A DNA stretch of 64,000 bases from Siphonodentalium dalli (Eukaryota; Mollusca; Scaphopoda; Gadilida; Siphonodentaliidae). Position 1 is the stretch's first letter. The number at the start of each line of letters is the position of its first letter. The notes under the pieces are model-generated. The model was not told where the DNA came from. It ran no database searches and was given only the letters and a program-made list of their open reading frames with translations. The position numbers were made by a program, and so were the translations under genes. The stretch covers positions 37,560,426 through 37,624,425 of the forward strand of contig CP136064.1 in assembly GCA_032622095.1 (NCBI GenBank). The letters run 5' to 3'. Positions 35,222 to 47,097 of the stretch are shown here, in pieces.

Positions 35222-35760
35222 TTAAAACAAAAATTGGATAAATTTTTTTTTTGGATTGAGCTGTTTTTTTATTCTGGTAAATAACTATATTCCAATGCTC
35301 TGACGAACTTAGAGCACCACATCCAATGGGTTAACTGGAAAGTCCAGTTGGGCGTGTGTTGACCAAGAAACACAACCCGTGCGCTGTACGACATTGAACA
35401 ATCTTGATAATGGATGTGCTTTACAAATAAATCGGGAAACGATTGTTACAAAAGGTGTAGCTAGATCTTTCAAGATCGAGAAAAGAATCCTAAATCTCCC
35501 AACATATATAGGCGCTGTCGTGCTAGATCAAGAACAGAATCCCAACTCTATCAACAGATGTGGTAAGGAGAGCCAGTATGTAATCTCGTTGCTGATAAGA
35601 TTGCATAATTCAACGATTCGACCATATGCTTAAGTGGTCCCAATCCGACATTGTTGACTGGCACTCCAATAAACACGTATGGTATATAGTGTTTGTGGTT
35701 TCGTTGCCCATTAACGAATATTTAAGAGCATGGTTAGTGAAATTTATGTGAAATCGGACA

Positions 35761-37450
35761 TGAGCGAGCGATATTTTTAAACGCGCCAAAATCGTGACAG
35801 ATAAACACACACACACCCTCTCACGCTGTCTCACGCCCCACATATAGAGCCTCTCACACACACATCTCACACACTTGTTATATAGCTTATTTGGTGTATA
35901 TACAAAATACTGATATCCGAATAAAATAAAATACCATAAAATGTATAATTTTATTACACAATCCTACTGTTATTCCATTCGTAGTCATAATATATAAATA
36001 TCAATCACCGATATACATGTACAAACAAAAGATGACTCTACCTTGCCAGTCTAATCCGAAAAAACTACCGGAATGTCACATTCGAACTATTATTATATGA
36101 TTTTGACTGGCTAATAGTGACATATTGTTAATATTATTATACTACTTGGTCAGTATCTGTAGTTGTATATATATATATATCGGACCGAGGAATACTCATA
36201 ATAACCTTATTTCGCGCTCCGCGTATAAGGTGCCGCATTTCTTGGTATGCAGTGGGACATGGTCGTTTTATTTATAGAAACGTGAATTTTTGGAGAGGAA
36301 AATTAGTCGAACTGCGACCCGGAGGCCGAGTCCGGTAAATGATGTGGTTGGGAATTATGGTGATATGCATGAGAAACATTCAGTGATAAGCCTTATATAG
36401 TTGTCATAATTTTGAAGGATTAGTTGTTTTAACGGAATTATGAGTTGGTCATTCGTGAAACCAAAATATTTTATATTCCATAATTGCAATCATGGGTATA
36501 TAATATATGATCTGGAATGCGTTGCAATTTCTGACAGTGCTATTGCTCGTCAGTGCCATATTTCACACCGATACGACGTTACGGTCGTTTCCTCGGGCTC
36601 ATATCGCAGTCGGTATCAAACTAACCAGGTAATAGACTGTAATAGCCCAATAATTATTATTGGAGACTGCCCATCAATCATACTCCTTGTCATACTCGAT
36701 TATGGCTAGGCCCAGTTTCATAAAATCAACTGACAATGTTGGGACGTAAGATGGTCTTAAGTTCAAACTTCAGTCGTAAGTGCGTTTCACGAACAGTGTC
36801 TTACTTAATATAGTCTTAATTTTGGTCTTAACTTTAAGTCTAACGTGAGGTTCTTAAGAAAAATCCTAAAGTTAAGACATAAGTTATGGTCCTCCTTTTG
36901 TCGGAAATATAGATGGGGTCTGGTTTAAGTATGTTTATAAATAAATTTAAATGAATAACATCTTACGAACACGGAGGGATGTTTCGGAAATTGTGGTCTA
37001 TAGTTAATAGCCAACTGGTACGCTCTAGCAGGGACGTGGCCTGCAGTGGATGCGCGATTGGCGGGGTGTGATGCAGTGTCCATTCCCAATACTAACTGGA
37101 AAAAGCCAATACCTAACTATACAGTTCTCAATGTTGTAACAAAAAGAATATATTTTCATAGATTTGAACAGTATTTGCGATTCAAATCACAGAATTGTAA
37201 TGTTTACAGTAATCATGTTATGACAATTGGTCCGAACATGTCCACATCTATAGGATATTAGTGAATGAGTTATACCAGACCAGATCTCAGAAACGGTGGA
37301 GCTATCGACTTGAAATTTGGTGTGTGAATGTATCTTGCCCCGGATACGAATTTTATCGGGTCGCCGAGCCCGTGAGACGCCAGCTTCGCGCATGCGCAGA
37401 CCAGATCTCGGAAACGGGTAGAGCTATCGACTTGAAATTTGGTTTTTGAA
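35761..37450. other. No gene seen
   Basis: CT-rich CACACAC/CTCTCAC repeats at 35805-35875 and an AT microsatellite at 36168-36181. At 36720-36900 short AAGTCTTAA/CTTAAGAC words form a diverged array. A reading frame at 36440-36709 has no recognised domain. Confidence 0.35.
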
Positions 37451-37481
37451 TAGCCCGGACAACGTCGGGCTCATCGGTTAG
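37450..37481 (+). mobile_element. Helitron 3' terminus (TTAG variant)
   Basis: Hairpin GCCCG-GACAACGT-CGGGC (37453-37470) is followed by TCATCGG and TTAG, ending at 37481 immediately before a TCTATATAT 5' end. A related 190-bp repeat (AGACCAGATCTC ... CTATCGACTTGAAATTTGG) occurs twice just upstream (37277-37320, 37397-37443). Confidence 0.5.
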
Positions 37482-38808
37482 TCTATATATATATTTTGAG
37501 ACTTCCGTATATATGTGTGTGTATATATATATATGTGTGTGGTTACTTCATAGAATCGAAAACGGCTGCGCGGATCGAGCTCAAATTGGACAAATTTTGG
37601 ACAAGCTCTGAGCACTCATTCTCCACTCCCAATCATCAAAATCACCGCAAACACGGCGGGGGTTAATCGGGTTGATATTCGCTCGCGACCCAAGAGGCGT
37701 AACTCTTACATTTTTGTATATCTGTATATGTATATTTTTATATCCATATTCACTTCAAACTGCTAAACCCGTTGAGCCAAAACTTGCTAATACCTTCCAA
37801 AATATAGAATTTACATTTTCTCATATATACATTTCGTGTTACGGCTCAAAATATTAGCCTATGTTCGATACATTCATATAAACAAGCTCTAAACTTACAC
37901 CCCTCAATTCGTGCTAACTCACGCACCTTATACGGCTGCTCAAAATTCAGTAAATACGAGGCAGTGCGATACATCCCCCAATCTGACGGGACTTCCATCT
38001 GTTCTTATCTGAGCACGCTATGCTTTGATCGAGCCCGTGCTGTGAGATACGTCCCCGACGATGGTCACCCCATCGGACGGGACTTCCACGGTATGGGTTA
38101 GCAGCCTGAGGAGAACGAGTGGTCCTGACTGACTGACGGACTTCCCGTTCTAGCGGGGACTGACCCCGACAGGCAATTTGTCCATCTCGTAAGGGTGGGT
38201 CACCTCTTTCGGTGTGCTCCAGCCGATAAGAGTGGTCCGCAATAGCCCCGGGTTAAAAAACAAAAAACAAAAAACTTCCACTGCCTTATCGGGTCACCCC
38301 AAGTCGTCAATGCCAACAACAACGACATTGTTGCAATGTGAGAATCTTCGGGAGGCTCCCAAGCCGTGAAGGCCAACAACAACGACATGGCTGCTGAAAA
38401 TGCAGTAAATACGAGGCGGTGTGATACGTCCCCGAATCTGACGGGACTTCCAATTTATCTTGATTAATCGGGTCAGTTTTTTCCGCCCGATGTACCTTAA
38501 ATCATACCTCTTTTAGGGACGGGTACTGCGTGTTGTGTGAAACATTCTTATGTCCGTCGTTCCTAGGAACGGGGAAAATTTTCATCGGGTCAGTCTTAAC
38601 CTTCAAACGGGTACCCACAAATTATATATTGTGACCCCGACATGACCTTGACCTTGAAAATGATCAATTCAAGGTCAAATCGGATAAAATATTGAAAAAC
38701 CCAAAATTAAATTAAAAAATTAATATTAACTCATTGAAAAACACCCAAAAAAAACAAAAAATTGTCATGTTTCGGACAAACGCCGCCAGTGGCGGGCTAA
38801 CCTGCTAG
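37482..38808 (+). mobile_element. Non-autonomous Helitron
   Basis: The 5' end TCTATATATATATTTTGAGA follows directly on the previous 3' end. The 3' end has hairpin CCGCC-AGT-GGCGG (38783-38795), nine bases, then CTAG at 38805-38808. About 1.33 kb, with no Rep/helicase coding. Inside, a motif GTGATACGTCCCCGA...GACGGGACTTCCA recurs at about 37960, 38045 and 38415, and AAAAAACAAAAAAC runs mark 38255-38275. Confidence 0.6.
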
Positions 38809-39005
38809 TCTATACTATATATTTTGAGACTTCCGTATATATGTACTTTATAGAATCGAAAACGGCTGGCTCGATTGAGTTCAAACTTCCCATCTAAGGG
38901 TAAAAACCCACGAACACCGTAGTTGTCGCGTTTTGGAGAGCTCTGAGCACCCTTTATCCACTCCCAAATCACCGCAAAGGCACGGCGTGGGTTAATCAAG
39001 TGATT
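38809..39005 (+). mobile_element. Helitron 5' terminal segment
   Basis: TCTATACTATATATTTTGAG starts on the base after the previous CTAG. The next 190 bp match 37482-37660 (CGAAAACGGCT, CTCTGAGCAC, CACTCCCAA, CACGGCG.GGGTTAAT). Its own 3' end was not found before the next 5' end, so it is truncated or interrupted. Confidence 0.55.
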
Positions 39006-39330
39006 ATTTAATGAGCGTTTGTTGTTGACGCATCGCTATAAAGAGCGTCTGTTTACCATTCAACGTTATTAGCATCTACAGAGAGATATACGGGAACATT
39101 GAGTGGTTTCCTATGCGGGGAGAATTATTAGATGCCATAGTACTCTTACAACAGCATTGTTATAGTATGTATGACACTTAGGTCAGGGCTTAGGGGGGTA
39201 GTTGTAGGCATAATGCTTCTCAGAAATCCCGGTTACAAACCAACACTCACAATTTCGTATTTACGCAAACGTATACGGGAACAAGTGCTTTCCTATTTTT
39301 AGAACGCAACACATGATACAAAACAAAACT

Positions 39331-39477
39331 AGAGGTCAGATTCCATGGAATCAGATATACTTCCATGGTATTCCATCCCATCCCATGTGAGTGTTATGCG
39401 TGTGTGTGTGTTCCTCTTTATGCGAATGCATATTGGTGCCTTATGATCCGATGGTGCACTTGCTTGTCATTTCTAAA
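39331..39477 (+). repeat. Dispersed repeat, copy 2
   Basis: Matches 5408-5570 from AGAGGTCAGATTCCATGGAA through CATTTCTAAAT, then is cut off by the TCTATTATCTATTTT Helitron-like start. Confidence 0.7.
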
Positions 39478-40086
39478 TCTATTATCTATTTTGGAAGATA
39501 TGTGTGTGTGTGTGTGAGAGTGTGTGTGTGTGGATTTCGATGAAACTTGGTATGTGGGGTTACATTCGGCCGGGGAGTGGCATGTGCCTATTAATTTGCC
39601 CGTGCGTCGTGACCTTGAAATCGGGTCATTTCAAGGTCAAACGCCGGAATATCACGGGATTTCGATTACAATTAGTGTCTAGGGATAATTTAGTATGGGG
39701 AGTCACATAAGCCTATTAATTTGACCGTGCTACGTGACCTTGACCTTAAAATCGGGTCAATTCAAGGTCAAATCGCGAATTTTGATGGGATTTCCATGAA
39801 ATTTTATACCTATGGTTACTTTTGTCCACTGAATGTTTTGGACGGGTCATATCGTGACCCCGACCTTGACCTTCAAAGTGATCACTTCAAGGTCAAATCG
39901 GGTAAAACAGGATGGATTTCGACAGGTACTTCTGTCGGGTACTTTTGTCCGGGCAGTGTTTTGGACGGGTCAAATCGTGACTCCACCTGACCTTGACCTT
40001 CAAAATGGACAATTCAAGGTCAAATCGCGCAATTCGCCGAAAAGCAAAGGGGAAAGAGCTCGGTCAAAGTCGGGTCCACCTGCTAG
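39478..40086 (+). mobile_element. Short non-autonomous Helitron with internal tandem repeats
   Basis: 5' TCTATTATCTATTTTGGAAG, a (TG)n run at 39500-39530, then repeated units, and 3' CCTGCTAG at 40079-40086 directly followed by another 5'-like end. The expected terminal hairpin is weak here, so the 3' call rests mainly on CTAG and the tandem arrangement. Confidence 0.5.
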
Positions 40087-40500
40087 TTTAATATATATTT
40101 TGGGACTTCTGTCTGTCTGTTTGTTTGTCTCTTAGCTATGACCGGGAAAACTGCTGGACGGATTTTGACAAAATTTGATAAATATGGGTACTTTTATTCA
40201 TGGAGTGTTTTTGGACGGGTCAAATCGTGACCCCCGACCAGACCTTGGCCTTCAAAAGGGTAAATCCAAGGTCAAATCGGGCAAAACAGACTTATTTCAA
40301 TGAAATTTGATACCTAGGGGTACTTTTGTCCGGGGAGTCTTTTGGTGGGTCAAATTGTGGCCCCGACCTAACATTGACCTTCGAAATGGTCCGTTCAAGG
40401 TCAAATCGGGTAAAACGAACGGATTTCGAAAATAATTTGATACCTAGGGAAACTTTTGTTCGGGGAGTGTTTTGGACAGGTCAAATCGTAACAATAGGTT
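39590..40500 (+). repeat. Tandem repeat, about 120-135 bp unit
   Basis: The unit combines GTGACC(TTGA/CCGA)CC, TTCAAGGTCAAATCGGG, TTTCGATGAAATTTGATACC, TACTTTTGTCCGGGGAGTGT and TTTGGACGGGTCAAATCGTG. About seven copies start near 39604, 39735, 39855, 39978, 40219, 40355 and 40488, interrupted at 40087-40150 by a Helitron-like 5' end. Open frames over this region are repeat by-products. Confidence 0.7.
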
Positions 40501-41350
40501 ACTTTTATAGTAGAGCGGACATACCTATATAGTATATCGGTGAGCATGTTCATGCATTTGCCTTGCTTTTAGACAAGTCCGTTTGAATTTGCGTCATGAA
40601 GAGAGGGTTTGAATTTGAGTATTATATATCACCCGTTACAACGTTATACGCTGCCAGGGTTAAACCGTCCAATCTAAATCTTTAAAAAGCGTACTAATCT
40701 TGCTTTTAGATACTACTTATCACATCCAATCGTCGAAAAGTTTTTATCTCAATATCTGATTTCCGGAGTAATTTTCCCCATTTGATCTTCGGTGGAATTT
40801 GCCAAATCTGAACCCACCCGACACAAACACTCCCTTGAGCAGGTTGAGTTTATTGTAGAGCGTACCTACAGTATACCGGCTTACATGATCCTGCGTGAAA
40901 CTCGCTCCTACATTAGCCCGTTTGGATTTGGGGCTAAATATCGGTTAGTGATAGACTACATAAGTATACACATTTATGATATATAGTGTTGTCACGAGTA
41001 AACCGTTCCATCTGAAAATTAGAAAATCGCCCTCTAGATGCGCGTGAACACTAGCCATCAGATGTACTCGTTAAAAAAAATTATCTCGATGTTTGAATTT
41101 CCCCCCTTTGTAATTTTCGTGGAATTTTCCTAATGTCTCAACCCACCCTGACACGCATTCTCCGTTGGGCATGTTACATTTACAGTATAGCCGTCAAACT
41201 TCTGGGACGTACATAGAGTATGTCAACGTACCTGCTACGACATTATCTTGCTCTTTAATCAGACGGTTCGGATTTGGCGGGAAAAATAGTTGCAATATTT
41301 CCGTACCCCGTAACACGGAAAGTCCTGGGTAAAAACATGTTTAAGCGGTA
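40500..41350. repeat. Diverged repeats related to the 6.1-7.7 kb array
   Basis: GGTTACTTTTATAGTAGAGC ... ATACCTATA-GTATATCGGTG resembles 6200-6250, and GGTGGAATTTGCCAAA recurs at about 40791 and 6141. Units of about 300 bp recur to 41300. No gene. Confidence 0.5.
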
Positions 41351-41419
41351 TATTCGAGTCCGAATCTCTCGTCCAATTCGGAATATGCTATAAAAAATTT
41401 AGAGCTCAGTACTTATTGA

Positions 41420-41443
41420 AAAAAAAAAAAAAAAAAAAAAAAT
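41420..41443. repeat. Poly-A run
   Basis: An uninterrupted A run of more than 20 bases. It may be a retroposon tail, but no target duplication or body was recognised. Confidence 0.6.
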
Positions 41444-41569
41444 GGTTTATTCATCCTGGTGTGTAGTGTGTCCCTATTTATGGGCAGTAACTCTTCAGGA
41501 AAAGCGCGGACACAAGTGTTGATGCCCGTGGGCAGTAGGGCATATCGAGACGTGCACTGATGCACTGCT

Positions 41570-43720
41570 TCTTCTAATTTCCGAGATAATAAAATGACTT
41601 GTTTTCAAATAAAGGGAGATAACTCCTCGGTGAAAGCGCGGACACAATCGTTATGTGCCATAGGTATAGAACTCATGTACCCCAACCTACTCACCAAGTT
41701 TTAGTGTCCTACTTCTTGTACTTTTCGAGTAATAGTGATTACAAAAGTGTCAAGTATAATAGTGAAATGAAAAATAATCGCAAAAGGGCCATAACTCCGC
41801 CAAGAAACATTGGGCGGAAATCCGGATACCATTATATCTAGTAAACCTTTGATGCCTACATTCGCTAGAGATTTCACGTTCCTACTGCAATCAGTTTCTG
41901 AGTATTTCGAAATAAACGGAAAACGACCTCAGTAGAAAAACAATATACTTCCTTGGTTACACCATGGAAGTATAATAATAGGGAAAATCATGATCTGAAC
42001 GAATCGCGTTTTCGGGACGGAAACACGAAGTATGATGATTATATGTTGTTCTTAACATGTGTGTGTTTATCTTATGTGTTTGTAAGTGACCCCATCCCAA
42101 CCTCGAAATTGGGTAACGGGATTGGGAAAATTGTTAAACCCGGCCAAAATGCGAAGTTTGAGGGCCCATAACTCAGATATTTTCCAATGGATTTTAAAAT
42201 TGTTTTCAGTATTGTGATTAGTTCCTCACATAGATTGTTTGTTATAAATTTTGTCTGATTCGGAGACGGAAAACATTTTGATTATTGGAAAGAATACGGG
42301 TCCAGATTCAAATTTGTATGGCCCAAATCTCGGCCATTTAATAACGGATTTACGATCTGTTTTCAGTTTTGCGATCAACGTGTATGGTAGATGTTATATT
42401 CCGATTTTCATATAATTGGAAGACAAAATAAATTTTGGTACCTCGGACCACCCCTCCCCTGCCCTACAACACTGAACCGACACTGGCAAAATTCGGCACA
42501 CCGCGTGCTCTCTTCAGACCGCACGCACTGGGCTATCAGATGACATCCTAAATTTTACATCTTCAGAGGAGATGTGTACACAAGCACATGGGGCCAAATT
42601 TGCATAGTTTGAAGGCCCGCAACTCTGTCATTTTTCAATGAATTTTCGGAATTCTTTCAGTTTCTAGATCGGTTTACGGTGTAGATGTTATATTCCAAGT
42701 TTCATCTGATTCGGAGAAGAATACAAAATTGGTACCCAGGACCGCTGTTCAGTATATACATTTCGATTATCTCTGGCTTCCATCGACATAATACGGCAAG
42801 TAGGTAATCTTTTAGAAGTACTAGAAATTACCCATCGAATGACCCCAAAAAAGTGACGATTGGTTGTAGGAATTTAAATCCATAGTGCATCTTCTGTAAA
42901 CTTGATAAGAATTCATGGGCCAAAATTTCTACATTTTACAACAGATTTACAAAATTCTTTCGGGAGTACTCTCAGAACGTCCTATAGATACTTCACAACA
43001 ATTTTGGTTCGAATCGGAGACGACAAAAAAATGACAAATTTTGACCCCTCCCTAGTGAGGACAACTATCATTGGATCTTGGTAAAAAATTGCACGTGTTC
43101 GTCTTCTCTCTACGTATAACACGCTCACATAAATCAAATCCAGCTCATGTGCGTCCTCTAGGAGGAGTTTTGTATACAAGCACTTTCTCCTCAATCAATA
43201 TATATAATTTTCGATTGTCTGTAACTTTGACATTTCTCAACCGATTTACAAAATTCTGTCAGGAGGATCATTAGAACGTCCTGTAGATAAATGGTATTAA
43301 AAATGGTTGAAATCATCGCAAAAAACAAATTGCGAAAATTTCGCCCCCACCCTAACCAAAAAATGTAAGTCCGACCCTGTCCAAAATAGTTTTGTGTAGT
43401 ATATTGACAACGGCCAGCACTACCATAAAACTAAATCCAGCTATCTTTCTTGCTATGCGAGAACAGGCGATCAGAAAGATTTCGAGGTTGACATATATAT
43501 TGGAGATAACTCTGGAGAGGAAAGACGGAAAAAGTTTTTGATGTGCTTACGATTCATTGGATATCAAGATGTATCTATTGACCAAATTTCAGTGCTGTAC
43601 TCCTTATATTTTCTGAGTTCTGAAAACACCAATTTTTGACATAAAGGGAGATAACTCTGAAAGTCAAGTGAGGACATGATTCTCAATATACCTAAGCACT
43701 AGAGTTTGTATACATATATA
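41570..43720. repeat. Diverged satellite-like repeats
   Basis: CCCATAACTC-G.CATTTT..A, GATTTA.AAAATT.TTTC, and TCTGATTCGGAGACGACAAA recur at about 42170-42260, 42330-42420, 42615-42720, 42910-43030 and 43215-43310. At the edges (41600-41640, 43495-43690) GGGAGATAACTC units occur. No reading frame shows a domain. Confidence 0.55.
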
Positions 43721-44640
43721 TACATACAAAGTTTTAGCTTTCTATCTCTTGTATTGACTGAGCTATGCTCATTATAAAATTGCTAAGAAGAATAAAGAAT
43801 AACTAGGATTTAAATTTCTGAAATACCAGAAATTTTATACTTCCATGGAATATTTAATTTTTAATAAACTCATATAAACACTTTATATTATATGGAAATT
43901 ATATATTAAATAATTAACAGAAAATAATTAATCATAAAAATAATACCGTGAACATGCTTGCTCGTGTCTGACTACATGTATGCACTGTGTGTTTGTATCC
44001 ACCTCGTTTATGAACTGGAAGTGATCCCAAACATGAATGATGTATAAAACATGATGCACGGTATAGTTCTCTACTTATAATATTAATAGTTGTAATAGTA
44101 TTACTCGATCACGATTGATGCAGAGTATGATAAAAGCCAAGCACCCTTCTGGTGTTAACATTATTACTGGACCATGGCAGTGATAGTATACATATACTAA
44201 ACGTCCGTGCAACATTCTATTCTCATTCGCGAATTTTGTTTTTAGAAAATTGCAAATATATACTACACATCACATCATTTCATCAATTTAGTTTTATCTG
44301 GATTCGCGAATTTTACCCCCCCCCCCCTCCCCCTCTGAGTTTTGCGGAATTTGCCTAATGTCTGAACCCGCCCGAAGTGAGCTCTATGTTGTGCAGGTTG
44401 CTTTGTGGTCAAGCTTTGTGGGCGATCAGACAGTATACCAACGTACCTGTATTTGCATTAAAGACGGATTATCTCTTTAAATAACAAATTTGAAATAGTT
44501 TCATTGGTCTAAAATAACAAGCAGTCGCAGACGGCGGTATCCCCCGCCGAAATGCGCAGTTGGGGAAGTGCATTGTCAATGTTTGCGTTCTCTGCCGAAA
44601 TGTGCAGTTGTGGAAGTGCATTCTCGACAAGAGGTGGGAT
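43721..44640. other. No gene seen
   Basis: AT-rich stretch 43790-43950, a C run at 44318-44330, and at 44330-44460 a short relative of the 6.1-7.7 kb repeat (TTTGCGGAATTTGCCTAATG). Confidence 0.35.
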
Positions 44641-45320
44641 TTTGTCATAAAGCCTGGCTTGTGAACTCATTTTAGGACTGACATTTGTGGAAGTTAGCCA
44701 TATGACGTCGTCCATTTGCACTAAGTCCAATAACTCTGCTGAAAATATCTGACCGGACCTGGTTTGCGAACTCGTTCTAGATACTGATCAAATGAACTCA
44801 TATACCAAACATCTTTGAAATCTGTTGACATTTGTGGAAATGAGCCCTGTGACGTCGTCCATTTGCATGCAAAAAATAAACAAAGTCCAATAACTCTGCT
44901 AAAAGTATCCGGCCGGACCTGGTTTGCGAACTCGTTCTAGATAATAGTCATGTAAATTCATATACCAAAAATCTTTGAAATCCATGGACATGTGTGGAAA
45001 TGACCCCGTGACGTCGTCCATTTGCATGCAAAAAATAAATAAAGTCCAATATCTCGGCTGAAAATATCCATCCGGACCTGGTTTGCGAACTCGCTCTAGA
45101 TACTATTCATGTGAACTCATATACCAAGATCTTTGAAATCCGTTGACATTTGTGGAAATGTGCCCTGTGACGTCGTCTATTTGGTAAATTCGACAAAAAT
45201 AATAAACAAAGTCCAATAACTCCGGTAAAAATATCCGGCCGGACCTGGCTTGCAAACTCATTCTAGGTAATGGTCAGGTGAACCCATATACAAAAATCTT
45301 TGAAATCCGTTGACATTTGT
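44640..45320. repeat. Tandem repeat, about 160 bp unit, 4-5 copies
   Basis: CCGGACCTGGTTTGCGAACT recurs at about 44753, 44913, 45071 and 45239, with TTGACATTTGTGGAAATG, GTGACGTCGTCCATTTG and AAAGTCCAATAACTC between. The first unit is partial. No gene. Confidence 0.85.
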
Positions 45321-45459
45321 TCAAGGTATGACTCTTACAAATTCGGGACGGACATACGTACTGGCCAAAGTATACTTGTGGGGTGACTGTATGCACAGAA
45401 ATTCATATACAGCTGTTTACAGTGAATTTCCCCCCGCAAATCTCTGTTTTAGTGTTAAA

Positions 45460-45622
45460 AGAGGGGGTGGGTGTCAAAAAATGGTCGGAAAAACTGCCGA
45501 AAACGGAAAAAAAATTGGCGGTGGGGGTGGGTGGGTACGAAAAATGATCGAAAGGGAAAAAATGCCATACGTGCCTGAAATGTTTTTCCGACCCCCCCCC
45601 CCCCCCCCCCCCCCCCCCCTGC
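45460..45622. repeat. G/C-run repeat segment
   Basis: GGGGGTGGGTG, TGCC-ATACGTGCCTGAAATG and TTTTTCCGACCCCCCC end in a C run of about 33 followed by TG. The right end resembles the CAGGGGGG elements, and 53744-53790 is a relative in inverse orientation. A matching left end with target duplication was not found. Confidence 0.45.
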
Positions 45623-46208
45623 TTTGCGGACATAAATGTCTTGTAAAGTTTGTCAGCTACTGCACGATGACGGTGATTTATATATGCAGTGGGTGGTATG
45701 TGGTTGTAATTATTAAAGTGCACGATAAACACTGATATACTTCATTGCGCAGATAACAAACAGGGAATGCCTAAAATCGTGTTCATCATCTCGATGTTAG
45801 CATTGGCAAACACTTTGAATATATTGTCATGCATTTTAATAGTTGCATGTGTGATATGTATTGACGTAAGAACTGTTTCGTATTCAATGAAATGCTATTT
45901 AAATAAGACAATAGAATCGAAGTGACTTAGTCGGACAGATGCGTAGCATAATATGCCATCCGACGCACATCGGACATGCTGCATCCAATTTAAAAAACGC
46001 GAATTTGCGAAATGTGCACGGACTGCATGGGGAATGTAATGTCAGTGACTGTTGTGTCTAGGTGCTGTGAAATGATTGCCCTTTAGAACAATTCAACTGA
46101 AAATCACTGAAGCCTGCACATGTATACAGTTTGCGTGTTCTCTACAGAGATGATGTTATTAAAAAGGCATAAAGCTTTAGTTTTTTTTCCATGTGATATA
46201 CAAGATAT

Positions 46209-46345
46209 TCAACTCATTATGTTTAGATATAAGATTTTATGAAACTCGTTTGATAAATTTGATTAACAACTCGTCTACGGCTCGTTGTGAATCAAATTTA
46301 TCAAACTCGTTTCATAAAATCTTATATCCCAACATAACTCGTTGG
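46209..46345. repeat. Foldback hairpin at the end of the pseudogene
   Basis: Arms of about 60 bp (ATATAAGATTTTATGAAAC, then TTTGATAAATTTGATT and their reverse complements) surround AACTCGTCTACGGCTCGTTG. The right arm forms the last residues of the minus-strand frame, so it was probably inserted into the gene. Confidence 0.75.
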
Positions 46346-47097
46346 AGTCCACATATAGTTCACAGTGCATGCAAATTGACAGTGAAGTGTTTGCCTCTGG
46401 ACATTCCTTAGTGTCTATAATAGTTCCAATTTTATCCACACATACCATACTAGTGCTTGCTTCGGGATTTGTAACACTCTTCGCTATGCATCGACCAATT
46501 AGAACCGCAATATGTCTTTCCAGGGAGGACATCTCAGGTCTTAGTGAGTCTCTTGGTGATTTCAGGAAGTGCTTCATCATGGAATGCCGGAGTTCACCGT
46601 CCATTGATGAGAAACGAAGACTGTGTATTGTATACATTAACCATGAATTGCAAGTTTTTCCCACATGAACCACCTTTAAGTCTTTTGAAAGCTTGTAGAA
46701 TTGATGAATCTGGACTTCCAGACTTGTCCACAACAGCTGTGTATCTTGCAATGATATTATATTTATTTGCAAATGAAGGATCATAGAGGCTGTGAAAGAT
46801 GTCTTTTTTAAGGAGCTCAAAACATCCTGCACTGCACTCAATCTTTAATTGTCTACCCTGGTCCTTAGGAATGATATTTAGAAAAGGCTTCTCACACGCA
46901 ATCCTCTTTTTCTCCAATGTCTTCATTCCATTCAATGCATAATTCTTCTTTCTGATGACATCCAGAACTAACTGGGACTCACTGGAAGGGTTCACATGTT
47001 GAGTAGTTGTGCCTTTTATTTCTTTATTCCCTGCCAGTACCGGTACTAGCTGTACACCTGCATGCATTTGGATGTTCTTCTGTCTAGTTTCAATCAT
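46320..47097 (-). pseudogene. Cysteine-rich protein of unrecognised invertebrate family, frameshifted
   Basis: One frame from ATG at 47097 reads ECSAGCFELLKKDIF, ARYTAVVDKSGSPDS and GKNLQFMVNVYNTQSSFLIN, then GR and a TGA. Past the stop the same frame gives TPAFHDEALPEITKRL. Coding then appears to shift to the neighbouring frame, which ends with KECPEANTSLSICMHCELYV, a C-x2-C-E cluster like that of PHD-type fingers. I have seen the phrase NVYNT-SS-LINGR in uncharacterised invertebrate proteins but cannot name the family. At least one stop and one frameshift break it, and a hairpin caps its 3' end. The minus frame at 47763-47581 could be an upstream exon, but this is weak. Confidence 0.55.

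Larger units (their letters stand above)
32674..35760 (+). repeat. Tandem duplication, copy B (interrupted twice)
   Basis: Matching blocks are 32674-33099, 34555-34715 and 35222-35750. Between them sit a CAGGGGGG element and a TTAA element. The copy stops matching after TTAGTGAAA near 35738. Differences from copy A are scattered substitutions and small indels. Confidence 0.8.

Noticed and set aside
39721-40532. Frames with repeated phrases such as FVR..FWTGQIVT
   Set aside because: They are translations of the 120-135 bp tandem repeat, not a repeat protein.
45310-45735. 141-residue frame with glycine and proline runs
   Set aside because: The runs are translations of G and C homopolymers inside a repeat, with no domain.
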